From: 2-01-FULL-45-10 sp964450115
GTDB lineage: Bacteria; Omnitrophota; Gorgyraeia; 2-01-FULL-45-10
Reading direction: 5' to 3'
DNA length: 64,000 nt
NCBI GenBank assembly: GCA_964450115.1
Contig: CAYVCD010000001.1
Span: 14,045-78,044, forward strand
In this document: piece after piece, positions 7,746-15,700 of the stretch
Numbering within the stretch: the first letter of the stretch is position 1
Layout of the letters: each line of letters opens with the position of its first letter
Translations under genes and position numbers: made by a program
Notes under the pieces: generated by a model
Told to the model about the DNA's origin: nothing
Databases searched by the model: none
What the model saw: the letters and a program-made list of their open reading frames with translations, nothing else

Positions 7746-9469
7746 GGCGAATATTATCGATATTGATAATCGTCGTTTTCGTCTCCTCGTTCGTATATTG
7801 CGAGGAACCTACGCAAGAGTCCGAGTTGAAGGTTAGCGAAAAAGACTCCATGATATCCCTCGACCTAAAGGGTATAGATATAGTAGAACTCCTAAGAATA
7901 CTCTCTCTCAAGACCGGCCTTACCATAGTCCCCACAAAGGGCGTATCTGGCAGGGTCAACATATATCTCAACAATCTCTCATTTGAGGACGCCTTTAATA
8001 TCATTCTCCTGAGCCAGGACCTTGCCGCGGACAGGAAGGGCAGTGTGATAAATGTCATGACATCCCCAGAATACGAAAAACTATACGGCAGGAAATATAC
8101 CGACAAAAGAAGGGTCAGGCGCTTAAAGTTAAATTATGCTAAACCCTCTGTAGTATTCAACGCGCTCGGCCAGCTGAAATCCGATGTCGGCAAGATAATC
8201 GTGGATGAGGCGTCCGGGACGATAATACTTATCGATATCCCGGAGAAATTAAAGCTGCTGGAAGAAGCCGTGAAGAAGCTCGACCAGCCTCTCGATACGG
8301 AAACTTTCGAACTAAAATACGCCAAGCCCGCGGATATTAAGGCTCAGCTTTCATCGGCTATTACCCCGGGGCTCGGCGAGGTCTTTGTAGATGAAAAAAC
8401 GGGCAAGGTCATAGTCTCGGATATGCCCGACAAGATAGCTAAGATCAGGCGCATGGTGAGAGCTTTCGACTCCGCGCCTTTACAGGTATTTATAGAGGCC
8501 GAGATAGTGGAGCTATTGCTTAATGATGAATTCCAACGCGGTATAGATTGGACCAAGGTCTTTGGAGAAGAGCAATGGATGAAGTGGTCCAAGCTTTTAG
8601 GCCTTTCTTTGGTAGGGGCATTTCCCGCGGTTCCTACTCTTGCGGCAGCTTTCCAGAAAGTCACTGTTGGAACGCTCGCTGCCAACAAATATACAGCCAC
8701 ATTAAAATTCCTCCAGACATACGGTAAGACGAGGACCCTCTCCCGTCCGCGTCTGGCGGTAGTGGATAACCAGGAGGCTAAGATATTGGTAGGTAAGCGC
8801 GAAGCCTATGTGAGCCAGACTTTGAGCCAGGCGGGAACGGGTACCACCGTGACATCAGAGAGCATACAGTTCGTGGATGTCGGAGTGAAGCTTAATGTGG
8901 TGCCGTCCATCTCAAGCGACGGCTTCATAGTGATGAAGATAAAGCCCGAAGTCAGCTCGGTCGAGACCACGATTGTTACATCCCTGGGGAGCCGTATACC
9001 TATAATCAAGACTTCGGAAGCCGAAAGTGTCGTTAAGGTCAAAGATGGCACTATGATAATGATAGCGGGCCTGATGAAAGAGGAGAATATCGACAGCATA
9101 ACAGGCTGGCCATACTTGTCCAAAATGAAAGTGCTTGACGCTGCATTTGGGAACAGGACGACTACAAAAAAGAATACAGAACTTATAATATTTATTACTC
9201 CTCGTATCATAACGGGCGAAGCGCCCGTAGAGGATAATGAGCTCGAAACGCTGATGCCGGCAAGCATCATACCGAAGGATCTCAAGGAAGATATAATAGA
9301 CGATAAGATAAAGAAAGATATAAATCTGAAGAAAAGAGAGAAAATGGGGACAGCGCCCCTTTTAGACAAAAGCTATTTGAGTGCTAAAAAGGGCGCTGTC
9401 CCCATTTCTGAAAAGTCCGGCGTTAGCTTCGCCGACAAGATGAAAGGAATTAAAAAATATGAAAAATAA
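7742..9469 (+). CDS. gspD: Secretin (GspD/PilQ family), paralogue 2
   Basis: Second outer-membrane secretin, about 575 residues, closely similar to 4261-5997 across the N-domains and the barrel. A signal peptide ends near VYC/EE, followed by SMISLDLKGIDIVELLRILS, TLSRPRLAVVDNQEAKILVG and ELIIFITPRIITGEAP. ATG 7742 overlaps the GspC-like stop (ATGA); the upstream in-frame GTG at 7730 lies inside that gene. The middle of the barrel differs most from paralogue 1, probably in extracellular or gate loops. The C-terminal tail contains an in-frame palindromic repeat (9342-9407) absent from paralogue 1. It overlaps the next TPR gene by 11 bases. Confidence 0.92.
   Translation: MRRILSILIIVVFVSSFVYCEEPTQESELKVSEKDSMISLDLKGIDIVELLRILSLKTGLTIVPTKGVSGRVNIYLNNLSFEDAFNIILLSQDLAADRKGSVINVMTSPEYEKLYGRKYTDKRRVRRLKLNYAKPSVVFNALGQLKSDVGKIIVDEASGTIILIDIPEKLKLLEEAVKKLDQPLDTETFELKYAKPADIKAQLSSAITPGLGEVFVDEKTGKVIVSDMPDKIAKIRRMVRAFDSAPLQVFIEAEIVELLLNDEFQRGIDWTKVFGEEQWMKWSKLLGLSLVGAFPAVPTLAAAFQKVTVGTLAANKYTATLKFLQTYGKTRTLSRPRLAVVDNQEAKILVGKREAYVSQTLSQAGTGTTVTSESIQFVDVGVKLNVVPSISSDGFIVMKIKPEVSSVETTIVTSLGSRIPIIKTSEAESVVKVKDGTMIMIAGLMKEENIDSITGWPYLSKMKVLDAAFGNRTTTKKNTELIIFITPRIITGEAPVEDNELETLMPASIIPKDLKEDIIDDKIKKDINLKKREKMGTAPLLDKSYLSAKKGAVPISEKSGVSFADKMKGIKKYEK
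9342..9407. repeat. Palindromic repeat inside the secretin tail
   Basis: AAATGGGGACAGCGCC begins the left arm (9342-9365) and recurs as a reverse complement in 9384-9407, 23 of 24 bases pairing around an 18-base loop. It stays in frame and adds residues GTAPLLDKSYLSAKKGAVPI to the protein. The paralogous secretin has no such sequence. Confidence 0.85.
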
Positions 9470-9830
9470 TATGCTTATGGTATCGATCTTAGTCGTCTCT
9501 CTGTCGTTTGCGGGATGCGCAAGGGTGCTGCCGAAGCGGATAAGCGTACAGGAGTCGGCCGCGGAAAAGGGCGCGCTCTATGAAGAGCTGGGGACCGCTT
9601 ATACGAAGGCCGGCCTCTATGATGAGGCTATAGAAGCCTATAAGAATTCCCTTGTATGTGATCCTAATAACGCGGATATACATTATTATCTGGGCCTGCT
9701 TTACCAGAAGTCGAATAAAGATGTGGAGAAGGCGGTATTCCATTTTAAGAGGTACCTGTACCTGAAGCCGGACGCCAAGAACAGAGAAGATGTAAGGTAC
9801 CTGATCGAGATGGTGCTGAATAAAAGATAG
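9459..9830 (+). CDS. TPR lipoprotein
   Basis: Probable lipoprotein of 123 residues. A short signal peptide ends in the lipobox LSFAGC (Cys at residue 20). Two to three tetratricopeptide repeats follow: LYEELGTAYTKAGLYDEAIE, then DIHYYLGLLYQKSNKDVEKA with FKRYLYLKPDA. TPR lipoproteins such as PilF/PilW act as secretin pilotins, and its place directly after a secretin gene suits that role. It is the first of three TPR genes in a row. Confidence 0.82.
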   Translation: MKNNMLMVSILVVSLSFAGCARVLPKRISVQESAAEKGALYEELGTAYTKAGLYDEAIEAYKNSLVCDPNNADIHYYLGLLYQKSNKDVEKAVFHFKRYLYLKPDAKNREDVRYLIEMVLNKR

Positions 9831-9841
9831 AGGAGCCAAGA

Positions 9842-10426
9842 ATGGGCAAGAATAAACAGTCGGCGATCAATTTACCTATCATCCTTTCAATAGTTTTGGC
9901 TGTGATCCTGTCGGTATCTTTATGGCAGAATCACAGGGCAAGGATATACGAGGCTATCCTCGAAAAGAACATATTCTTGCTGAATGAAAATCTTATGCAA
10001 TATCAGAGGTCGGATAAAGAGATGGTCTTTGGCGCGGACAACGAAGCGGCATCATACCTTAAGTGGAAGTTCGTTCTTAAAGAACAGGTGGATCAGACCA
10101 CCCAGATATTCAGCGACAAAGCGGCTGCGTTAAAGAATGCCGGCAAAGATAAGGTCCTCGCTTCGCTTTTATACTACAACGCTGGATTGGCCCAGACTGT
10201 CAATTCAGACTTCTCATCCGCAATAGCGGCTTTTGAAGAAGCAGTAAGACTCGATCCTAAAAATGGTTACGGCTATTACAATCTAGGCATGCTCTACTGG
10301 GCATACGGTAAGAATAAAGCCAAAGCGCTCCATTGTTATAAAAAATATATGGAGATATTTCCGAGAGGTATTTATTCTGGCGTAGTCAAGGCCAGGATCG
10401 ATCAACTAGAGGAGCTTAAACGATGA
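9842..10426 (+). CDS. Membrane-anchored TPR protein
   Basis: 194 residues: an N-terminal transmembrane helix (residues 11-28, LPIILSIVLAVILSVSLW), a coiled region, then TPR units (ASLLYYNAGLAQTVNSDFSS, YGYYNLGMLYWAYGKNKAKA) ending in FPRGIYSG. It probably sits in the inner membrane with the TPR face in the periplasm. The last codons overlap the next gene by 4 bases. No enzymatic motif is visible; a scaffold role next to the secretin is inferred from position. Confidence 0.75.
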   Translation: MGKNKQSAINLPIILSIVLAVILSVSLWQNHRARIYEAILEKNIFLLNENLMQYQRSDKEMVFGADNEAASYLKWKFVLKEQVDQTTQIFSDKAAALKNAGKDKVLASLLYYNAGLAQTVNSDFSSAIAAFEEAVRLDPKNGYGYYNLGMLYWAYGKNKAKALHCYKKYMEIFPRGIYSGVVKARIDQLEELKR

Positions 10427-11133
10427 AGAATAAAGCATATGTAATAGCCATAGCCGCGCTGGCGGCGATCTTAGCGCTGGCATCCATCTTTTTCATACTG
10501 CACGCGAATAAATTAAAGAGTCAGATCAGCCAGAATAAGAATGCTATCCGGAACATAGAATCTGAACTCTCCCGCGCGCGTGAAGAGAAGGAGAACATAA
10601 CAAAGGCCAATGAGAAGCTCCAGGCCGATAGCGTATCCTATCTTGCTATAAATTCTAAGCTTGGTGATGAAAAGGAAGAGCTTAAGACCAGGCTTGATAA
10701 AGTCCAGAAGACTATAGATACGAAAGAAGCAAACCTTCAGAGGGTTCAGCAGAGGTTGGATGAGATAGAAAAAGCTGCGGCCGCAAATAAGAAGGCCGAG
10801 GATGAAAAGCTGGCAAAAGATAAGAAGGTGCTGGAAAAGAAAGTTTTAAAGACCGCCTCGGCTATAAAGAAAGAGAGGGGCGTTTATCATTACAATCTTG
10901 GCGTAGCGTACGCGCAGGCAAAGTTCTACGGCGAAGCGATCGAAGAATATGAAAAATCTATCAAGTTTGCCCCCGAAAACGCCGATACCTATTATAACCT
11001 CGGCGTATTATATGAAACCGTAGAGGCTGATACCGAAAAGGCTATAGCTAATTACAGGAGATACCTTGAGCTTAATCCAGCGCCAGAAGATATTGATGAG
11101 ATCCGAGAGCGGATAAAGAGATTGGGCGGCTAG
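10423..11133 (+). CDS. Membrane protein with coiled coil and TPR repeats
   Basis: 236 residues: a transmembrane helix (5-27), a long coiled coil (about 30-150, rich in Glu/Lys, with many heptads) and two C-terminal TPR units (VYHYNLGVAYAQAKFYGEAI and TYYNLGVLYETVEADTEKAI). The TPR pair resembles that of the lipoprotein at 9459-9830, including the YRRYLELNP ending, so the three TPR genes may share an origin. The coiled coil would hold the TPR module well away from the inner membrane. Function is unknown. Confidence 0.75.
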   Translation: MKNKAYVIAIAALAAILALASIFFILHANKLKSQISQNKNAIRNIESELSRAREEKENITKANEKLQADSVSYLAINSKLGDEKEELKTRLDKVQKTIDTKEANLQRVQQRLDEIEKAAAANKKAEDEKLAKDKKVLEKKVLKTASAIKKERGVYHYNLGVAYAQAKFYGEAIEEYEKSIKFAPENADTYYNLGVLYETVEADTEKAIANYRRYLELNPAPEDIDEIRERIKRLGG

Positions 11134-11142
11134 AGACTCTAA

Positions 11143-11430
11143 ATGCGAAATAATCTTTCGGTAGTGATCATCACCATTATAATTCTGCTGATGTCGGCCG
11201 GCATATATCTTTCTATAGATAGTTATGGTTTAAAGAGACGCATTGCGGAAAAGGAGAGAGAGTTCATCGCCAGAATATCCGAGGAGCGCGATATATTAAA
11301 GAAGAGCTTGCAGGAGAGATACGGTGCGAGTATGGCATCTTACGAAGAGATGTATAAAATGATGGAAGCCCAGAAGAAAAAAGTTCGCGAAATAGAAGAT
11401 AAGCTCCGAAAGACCGACGGCAATAGTTAG
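11143..11430 (+). CDS. Small membrane coiled-coil protein
   Basis: 95 residues: a transmembrane helix (residues 6-24, VVIITIIILLMSAGIYLSI) and a charged coiled coil. It contains KKSLQERYGASMASYEEMYK, which recurs as KKDLNERYHADMVSYEAMTK in the C-terminal part of the transposase fusion at 11739-12737. The two align along the whole 95 residues, so this gene and that domain are paralogues. I recognise no known family. Confidence 0.7.
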   Translation: MRNNLSVVIITIIILLMSAGIYLSIDSYGLKRRIAEKEREFIARISEERDILKKSLQERYGASMASYEEMYKMMEAQKKKVREIEDKLRKTDGNS

Positions 11431-11457
11431 TCGATAAAAAAGTAAGATGCCGGCCTA

Positions 11458-11485
11458 TTGACTATTTTTAAAGGCGTGATATACT
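11458..11485 (+). promoter_or_regulatory. Promoter upstream of the candidate riboswitch
   Basis: TTGACT (11458-11463) and TATACT (11480-11485) are separated by 16 bases. Transcription would begin about 20-25 bases before the GGCAAACC motif of the candidate aptamer. It would drive the transposase fusion and the giant-protein gene. Confidence 0.65.
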
Positions 11486-11510
11486 TATAGTAGAAATAAA
11501 TAGAAGTCGA

Positions 11511-11665
11511 AAATGGCAAACCTGGGGTGACCCAGGGACGCCCGCCTGCCCGCATGTTTTGAGGCAGTCGGGACTGTCCGCCAGCAGGCGGGCAGGCAAA
11601 GTCGTGCATCCTGATGTAAGGAAAGGCAGACTGCCGATGTGGGAGTAGAACCCAGGTCAGTTTGC
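11511..11665 (+). promoter_or_regulatory. Candidate cyclic-di-GMP-I (GEMM-I) riboswitch
   Basis: GGCAAACC (11515-11522) leads into a hairpin CCTGGGGTGACCCAGG (11521-11536) with a GNRA loop, then GGGACGC (11535-11541). CAAAG follows only at 11597-11601, after an inserted 56-base palindromic repeat. In GEMM-I aptamers GGGACGCAAAG is contiguous, so the pieces match once the insert is removed. A P3-like stem (CATC 11607-11610 with GATG 11636-11639) holds GGCAGACTGCC. GTTTGCC (11659-11665) can close P1 with GGCAAAC. These elements are read by eye; a covariance search is needed to confirm the class. Confidence 0.6.
11540..11597. repeat. GC-rich palindromic repeat inserted in the riboswitch
   Basis: GCCCGCCTGC (11540-11549) and GCAGGCGGGC (11584-11593) are perfect inverted arms around a 34-base loop. 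The element is related in its GCAGGCGGG and GGCAGTCGGG words to the repeats inside coding sequence at 49194-49233 and 61128-61167. It splits GGGACGC from AAAG in the candidate aptamer. Confidence 0.7.
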
Positions 11666-11679
11666 CTGGGATTTTTTTT
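11651..11679 (+). terminator. Intrinsic terminator, likely the riboswitch expression platform
   Basis: CCCAGG (11651-11656) pairs with CCTGGG (11665-11670), followed by A and eight T. The left arm and the following GTTTGCC can instead pair with GGCAAAC and CCTGGG at 11515-11526, so aptamer closure and terminator formation exclude each other. Confidence 0.72.
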
Positions 11680-11738
11680 CGGAATTTTTAAAAGTGCCAC
11701 GCTGAATTATAGTTTTTGGTAAAAAAAGGAGAAATAAA

Positions 11739-12737
11739 ATGTCTAGAGTGCCACGCATATACATAGAAAATGCGGTATGTTACATCACCTCCAGAGGTGA
11801 CCATGAAGGAGCTATATTTAAGGAGGATGGTGACTACAAGGCTTATATGGAGTTATTGAAAAAGACAAAAGATCAGTTTAAATTTAAGCTCTTTGCGTTT
11901 TGTCTGCTTCCGAATCATGCGCATCTGCTCATTGAGCCTGATGAAGAGAGCACAATATCGCAGACGATGCATGGGTTAAGCTCAAATTACACGAAGTATT
12001 TTAATGGCAAATATAAGAGTAGCGGACATCTTTTTCAGGAAAGATACAAGATGGCTCTCGTAGAAAAAGATCCCAATATCGCTAATATGACCGCATATAT
12101 TAACCTGAATCCAAAAGCCGTGGGAGTCACCTCAGAACCAAAGAGTTATCAGTATTCAAGTTATCCGTCTTACCTATATTATGGCGGGAGTAAGGGAAGT
12201 TTAATTGGCATTCCGGTAATATCGATCGAGAAAGAAGTGCGGGAGGTGTCGACGCACCTTAACGGAAGAAGATACGAAGATTATGTTAATAGTATATCAT
12301 CGGAAGTCCTGCAGAATATCGGTAAGGAATTATCCAAAAAACCTATCATAGGATCAGATGAATTCGTTACAAGAGTAAAGTCAAAGATAGAGAGCGAAAA
12401 GCTAAAAGCTGAAACAGAAAAAGCTGGGGCCGGCGCGGTGGCCAGGAACAGTAAGAGATTTATCATTGTCTCCGGAATCGTTATCGCTGTATTGGGACTA
12501 TTGACTTTTTACCTATATTCAAGAACCATTTCTTTTAAGAGCACTCTTAAGAACAGGGAAGTAGAGCTCAGGCTGGGAGCGGTAAAGGCCAGGGGAGAGA
12601 TAAAGAAAGATTTGAATGAAAGGTACCATGCTGACATGGTCTCTTATGAAGCGATGACAAAGAGACTTGAGATAGAGAAGAAGAGGGCGGTGGAGTTGGA
12701 AAATAAATTGAAAGCTGAAGGCGCCCCAAAGATCTGA
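11739..12737 (+). CDS. Y1 (RAYT/IS200-like) transposase fused to a membrane coiled-coil domain
   Basis: 332 residues in two parts. Residues 1-150 form a complete Y1 transposase of the REP-associated (RAYT) type, enzymes that cut and join single-stranded DNA. It shows ITSRGDHEGAIF, the HUH-type metal motif PNHAHLL, GHLFQERYK, and AYINLNPKAVGV with the candidate nucleophile tyrosine, then YQYSSYPSYL. After a linker, residues 240-262 are a transmembrane helix and 263-332 a coiled coil. This end aligns in full with the separate gene at 11143-11430. The fusion is in frame with no stop or frameshift. It follows the candidate riboswitch and precedes the giant-protein gene by 10 bases. Y1 transposases are normally soluble, so the membrane domain is odd. 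Confidence 0.85.
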   Translation: MSRVPRIYIENAVCYITSRGDHEGAIFKEDGDYKAYMELLKKTKDQFKFKLFAFCLLPNHAHLLIEPDEESTISQTMHGLSSNYTKYFNGKYKSSGHLFQERYKMALVEKDPNIANMTAYINLNPKAVGVTSEPKSYQYSSYPSYLYYGGSKGSLIGIPVISIEKEVREVSTHLNGRRYEDYVNSISSEVLQNIGKELSKKPIIGSDEFVTRVKSKIESEKLKAETEKAGAGAVARNSKRFIIVSGIVIAVLGLLTFYLYSRTISFKSTLKNREVELRLGAVKARGEIKKDLNERYHADMVSYEAMTKRLEIEKKRAVELENKLKAEGAPKI

Positions 12738-12756
12738 ACGAAAGAAGATGATCTAT

Positions 12757-15700
12757 ATGAAAAGCTTAAAAGGTAATGCTATAGTATCGGGGTGTTTTAA
12801 ACTCGCGTTTATCGCATTCCTTATGACAGGCCTATGGACCAGCACTACCGCGAGCAACCCGGATTACTACGAGTGGACGCAGAACAACTGGAACAGCAGC
12901 GCCAATCCGGCAGCGCAGGGTTCCCACCCCGGTAGCCAGACCGGCTGGACCAATTATTTTAGTAAAGACACGCCCCTTGGCATAGATACTTCCAGCGGCA
13001 AGGTGAAGCTAGCAACACTACCGTATACAATTACGAATACGACGCCAACCGATTTTAATTCCACTGAATTTCAGAATATAGAAAAAGTGAGCGATGGAAA
13101 TGGAGCGTTGAGGCTCTTACCTACTATTAATGACCCCTTTGCAAATAATGAACTTCGTAAATGGAGAGCGCTTCCGAGCACTCCTTATTTTAATGCCAAT
13201 ACCAGATTTACGCGTATGGGTGATTATATATACTCCATATTCGTCTCCGGAGACGGCAAGCAGTTTGGCCGTATAAAAGTAAGCGACATATCGGATCCTG
13301 CCATTCTTCCAAAATGGCAATTTTTGACTTCTCTGCCCGTTCCATTAGGCGCCGGCGCGGCGATAACCAACGATGGCCAGTATATATTCGTCCTGCGCGG
13401 CGGTGGTTCCAACGCGGCTTATTTTTATCTGCCTCCGGAAGGAACTAACCCCGGAACTAATCCATTCACCACGGCTGACAATCCAATAACTTTACCTGTG
13501 GCAGGAAGCGAGGATCCCGTTCTTGCATGGCCTAAATTCTCTAGTTTGTCTGAAGGTGCCCAGAAAGGATCGTCGGTGATTCATGTTGGTACGATAGCCG
13601 ATCGTTTCGCAAAAGTGGCGGATAGAGGACAGTTGTATGCTGTGTCAGGTGGCAATAGAACGGGTTTTTTTTACTACGACACATTTAACAAGGAATGGAG
13701 AAGGTTCACTAATCCGTCAAGAGCGGCTGTGAATGTTGGAGCCACGCTTATCCATAGAGGCGGCGATTCTGTTTATCTGGTATTTGGAGACGGCTATAAT
13801 GGCCGTATAGATAGATTTAGCAGAAGTTCTGGGACATGGTCTAATGCCTCCAGTAATACGTTTTTTCCCAAAGATCCGAATTTAATTTCTTTTCCGACTC
13901 TATGGGAAGGCTCTGTCTGCTCGTATCCCGGCTCAGGAGATTACGTATATGCGGCATTCTGTTATTATACCTATATGCAGCCCTATAGATCGGGCGCCAA
14001 TCACACGCTCCGGGGATTTTTTAGGTTCGGGCCGCTATCCGACCCAAATCCTACCTGGCAAAGACTTGATGATGCGCCTGCCTGGATAGAGACTACTGCT
14101 TCGATCATCTATGACCCCGGTGCAGGAACAGGCGCTGAAGGAAATAAGTTGCATCTCTTTTCCGGTAGGAATTATACCCGGCCCTGGGTATACAAAACAG
14201 ATAATCCGGACCCCTCTCAAAACCATTGGGAAACAATGTCTATGCCCTTAACTTATACAACCAACAGCTCGATGGTCTACGTAAAAGCGGATACTTATAC
14301 GGGAAATAAGGATTATATGTATATGGTCGTCAGAAACACATGGTTTCTCCGCTACGATGTTGCAGCGAATAAGTGGGATCTACTGGCATATCTACCAGAG
14401 ACTGCCGGAGATCATCCCGGTAATCGCCTTACCTACTTGAATGGATATATTTATTACCTGGCGGGAAATAACAGTGCTGATCCGCTAGATGGATATAAGA
14501 GCGGATTTTACAGATATAGGGTATCTCAGACGTTGAATGGAAGCGACTCATGGGATCCAAAAACCGTCCTTCCGCAATTCCCAAGAGTGGATTTAAATAC
14601 GAGCGATGCCATATTTAATAATGTAAATGCAGGCTCGGGCATTATAGGCATATCGCAGGGCGGTAGGAATTTTATATACGGCATCAGAAGTTCATCAAGC
14701 AGCTATTTTTATGCGATGGAAATTGGTGCCGACAATGCTCCCGTAGGAGGCTGGATTACCATGCCCAGCACAAGGGATAAATATAACAATTTAACCACTT
14801 TTAATACAACAAATTTGGTATACCCGGGTTATCCGGAAGACGGCGGTCAGCATACCTACATATATGCCATCACGTACTTCAATACCGTAAGTGTCAGAAG
14901 CGGTTATTGTATATATAAGTATGGACCTATCGAACACGACACTGATACGGATCCCTCTACCGCCGCGCAATGGACCGAACTTTCGGCTACCTATCCTCAC
15001 GATGTTACCACCGGACATAACATGTCCATCGCGTATCCTGGCACAGGCCAATATCTATACACAACTACCGGTACATCAGATACATCGCTTGGCAGGTATA
15101 ACATGCCTACAGGTGAATGGACCAAGCTCGATACTGTAGTACCCGTTGCCTATGAATATTACAGCCATGCTGTCGGAGGCAATAACAGCGTATACTTAAC
15201 GACATATTATTCACAAAATAGTTTTTACCGTTATGATGTGACTTCGGGAAGGTGGGATGATCTGCCGATGGATCAGGGCGGTTTCTATTTCGAGGCCGGC
15301 AATGCGGTCAAGGACTCAAATAACAATGTATATTTTGTGGGGGGTAGGTCAGGTGATAATATATCCTCACATCTCTGGATATACAGTACTTCGCTAAAGA
15401 AGTGGGTTGGGCTTATGCGGGCGCCATTTCATTTGTCCAGAGGGACTAAAGCCGAATATTTGAGTGGTAAGGACAACTCTATAAATTCAATCTATGTAAC
15501 AGAGGGTAGGCAGTCGAATCGGTTCTGCAAGTATAATATCACAAATGACGCTTGGAGTTTTTGCAAGCCTATTAAAACGGCTGTTACTACCGGCAGCCAG
15601 ATAACTACCGATGGTATAAGCAAGATATACTTTGTGGCCGGAGGTGATGCTATCGGTAAGACAGTATGGATCTACAATGCGCTTCAGGATGATGGCCAGG

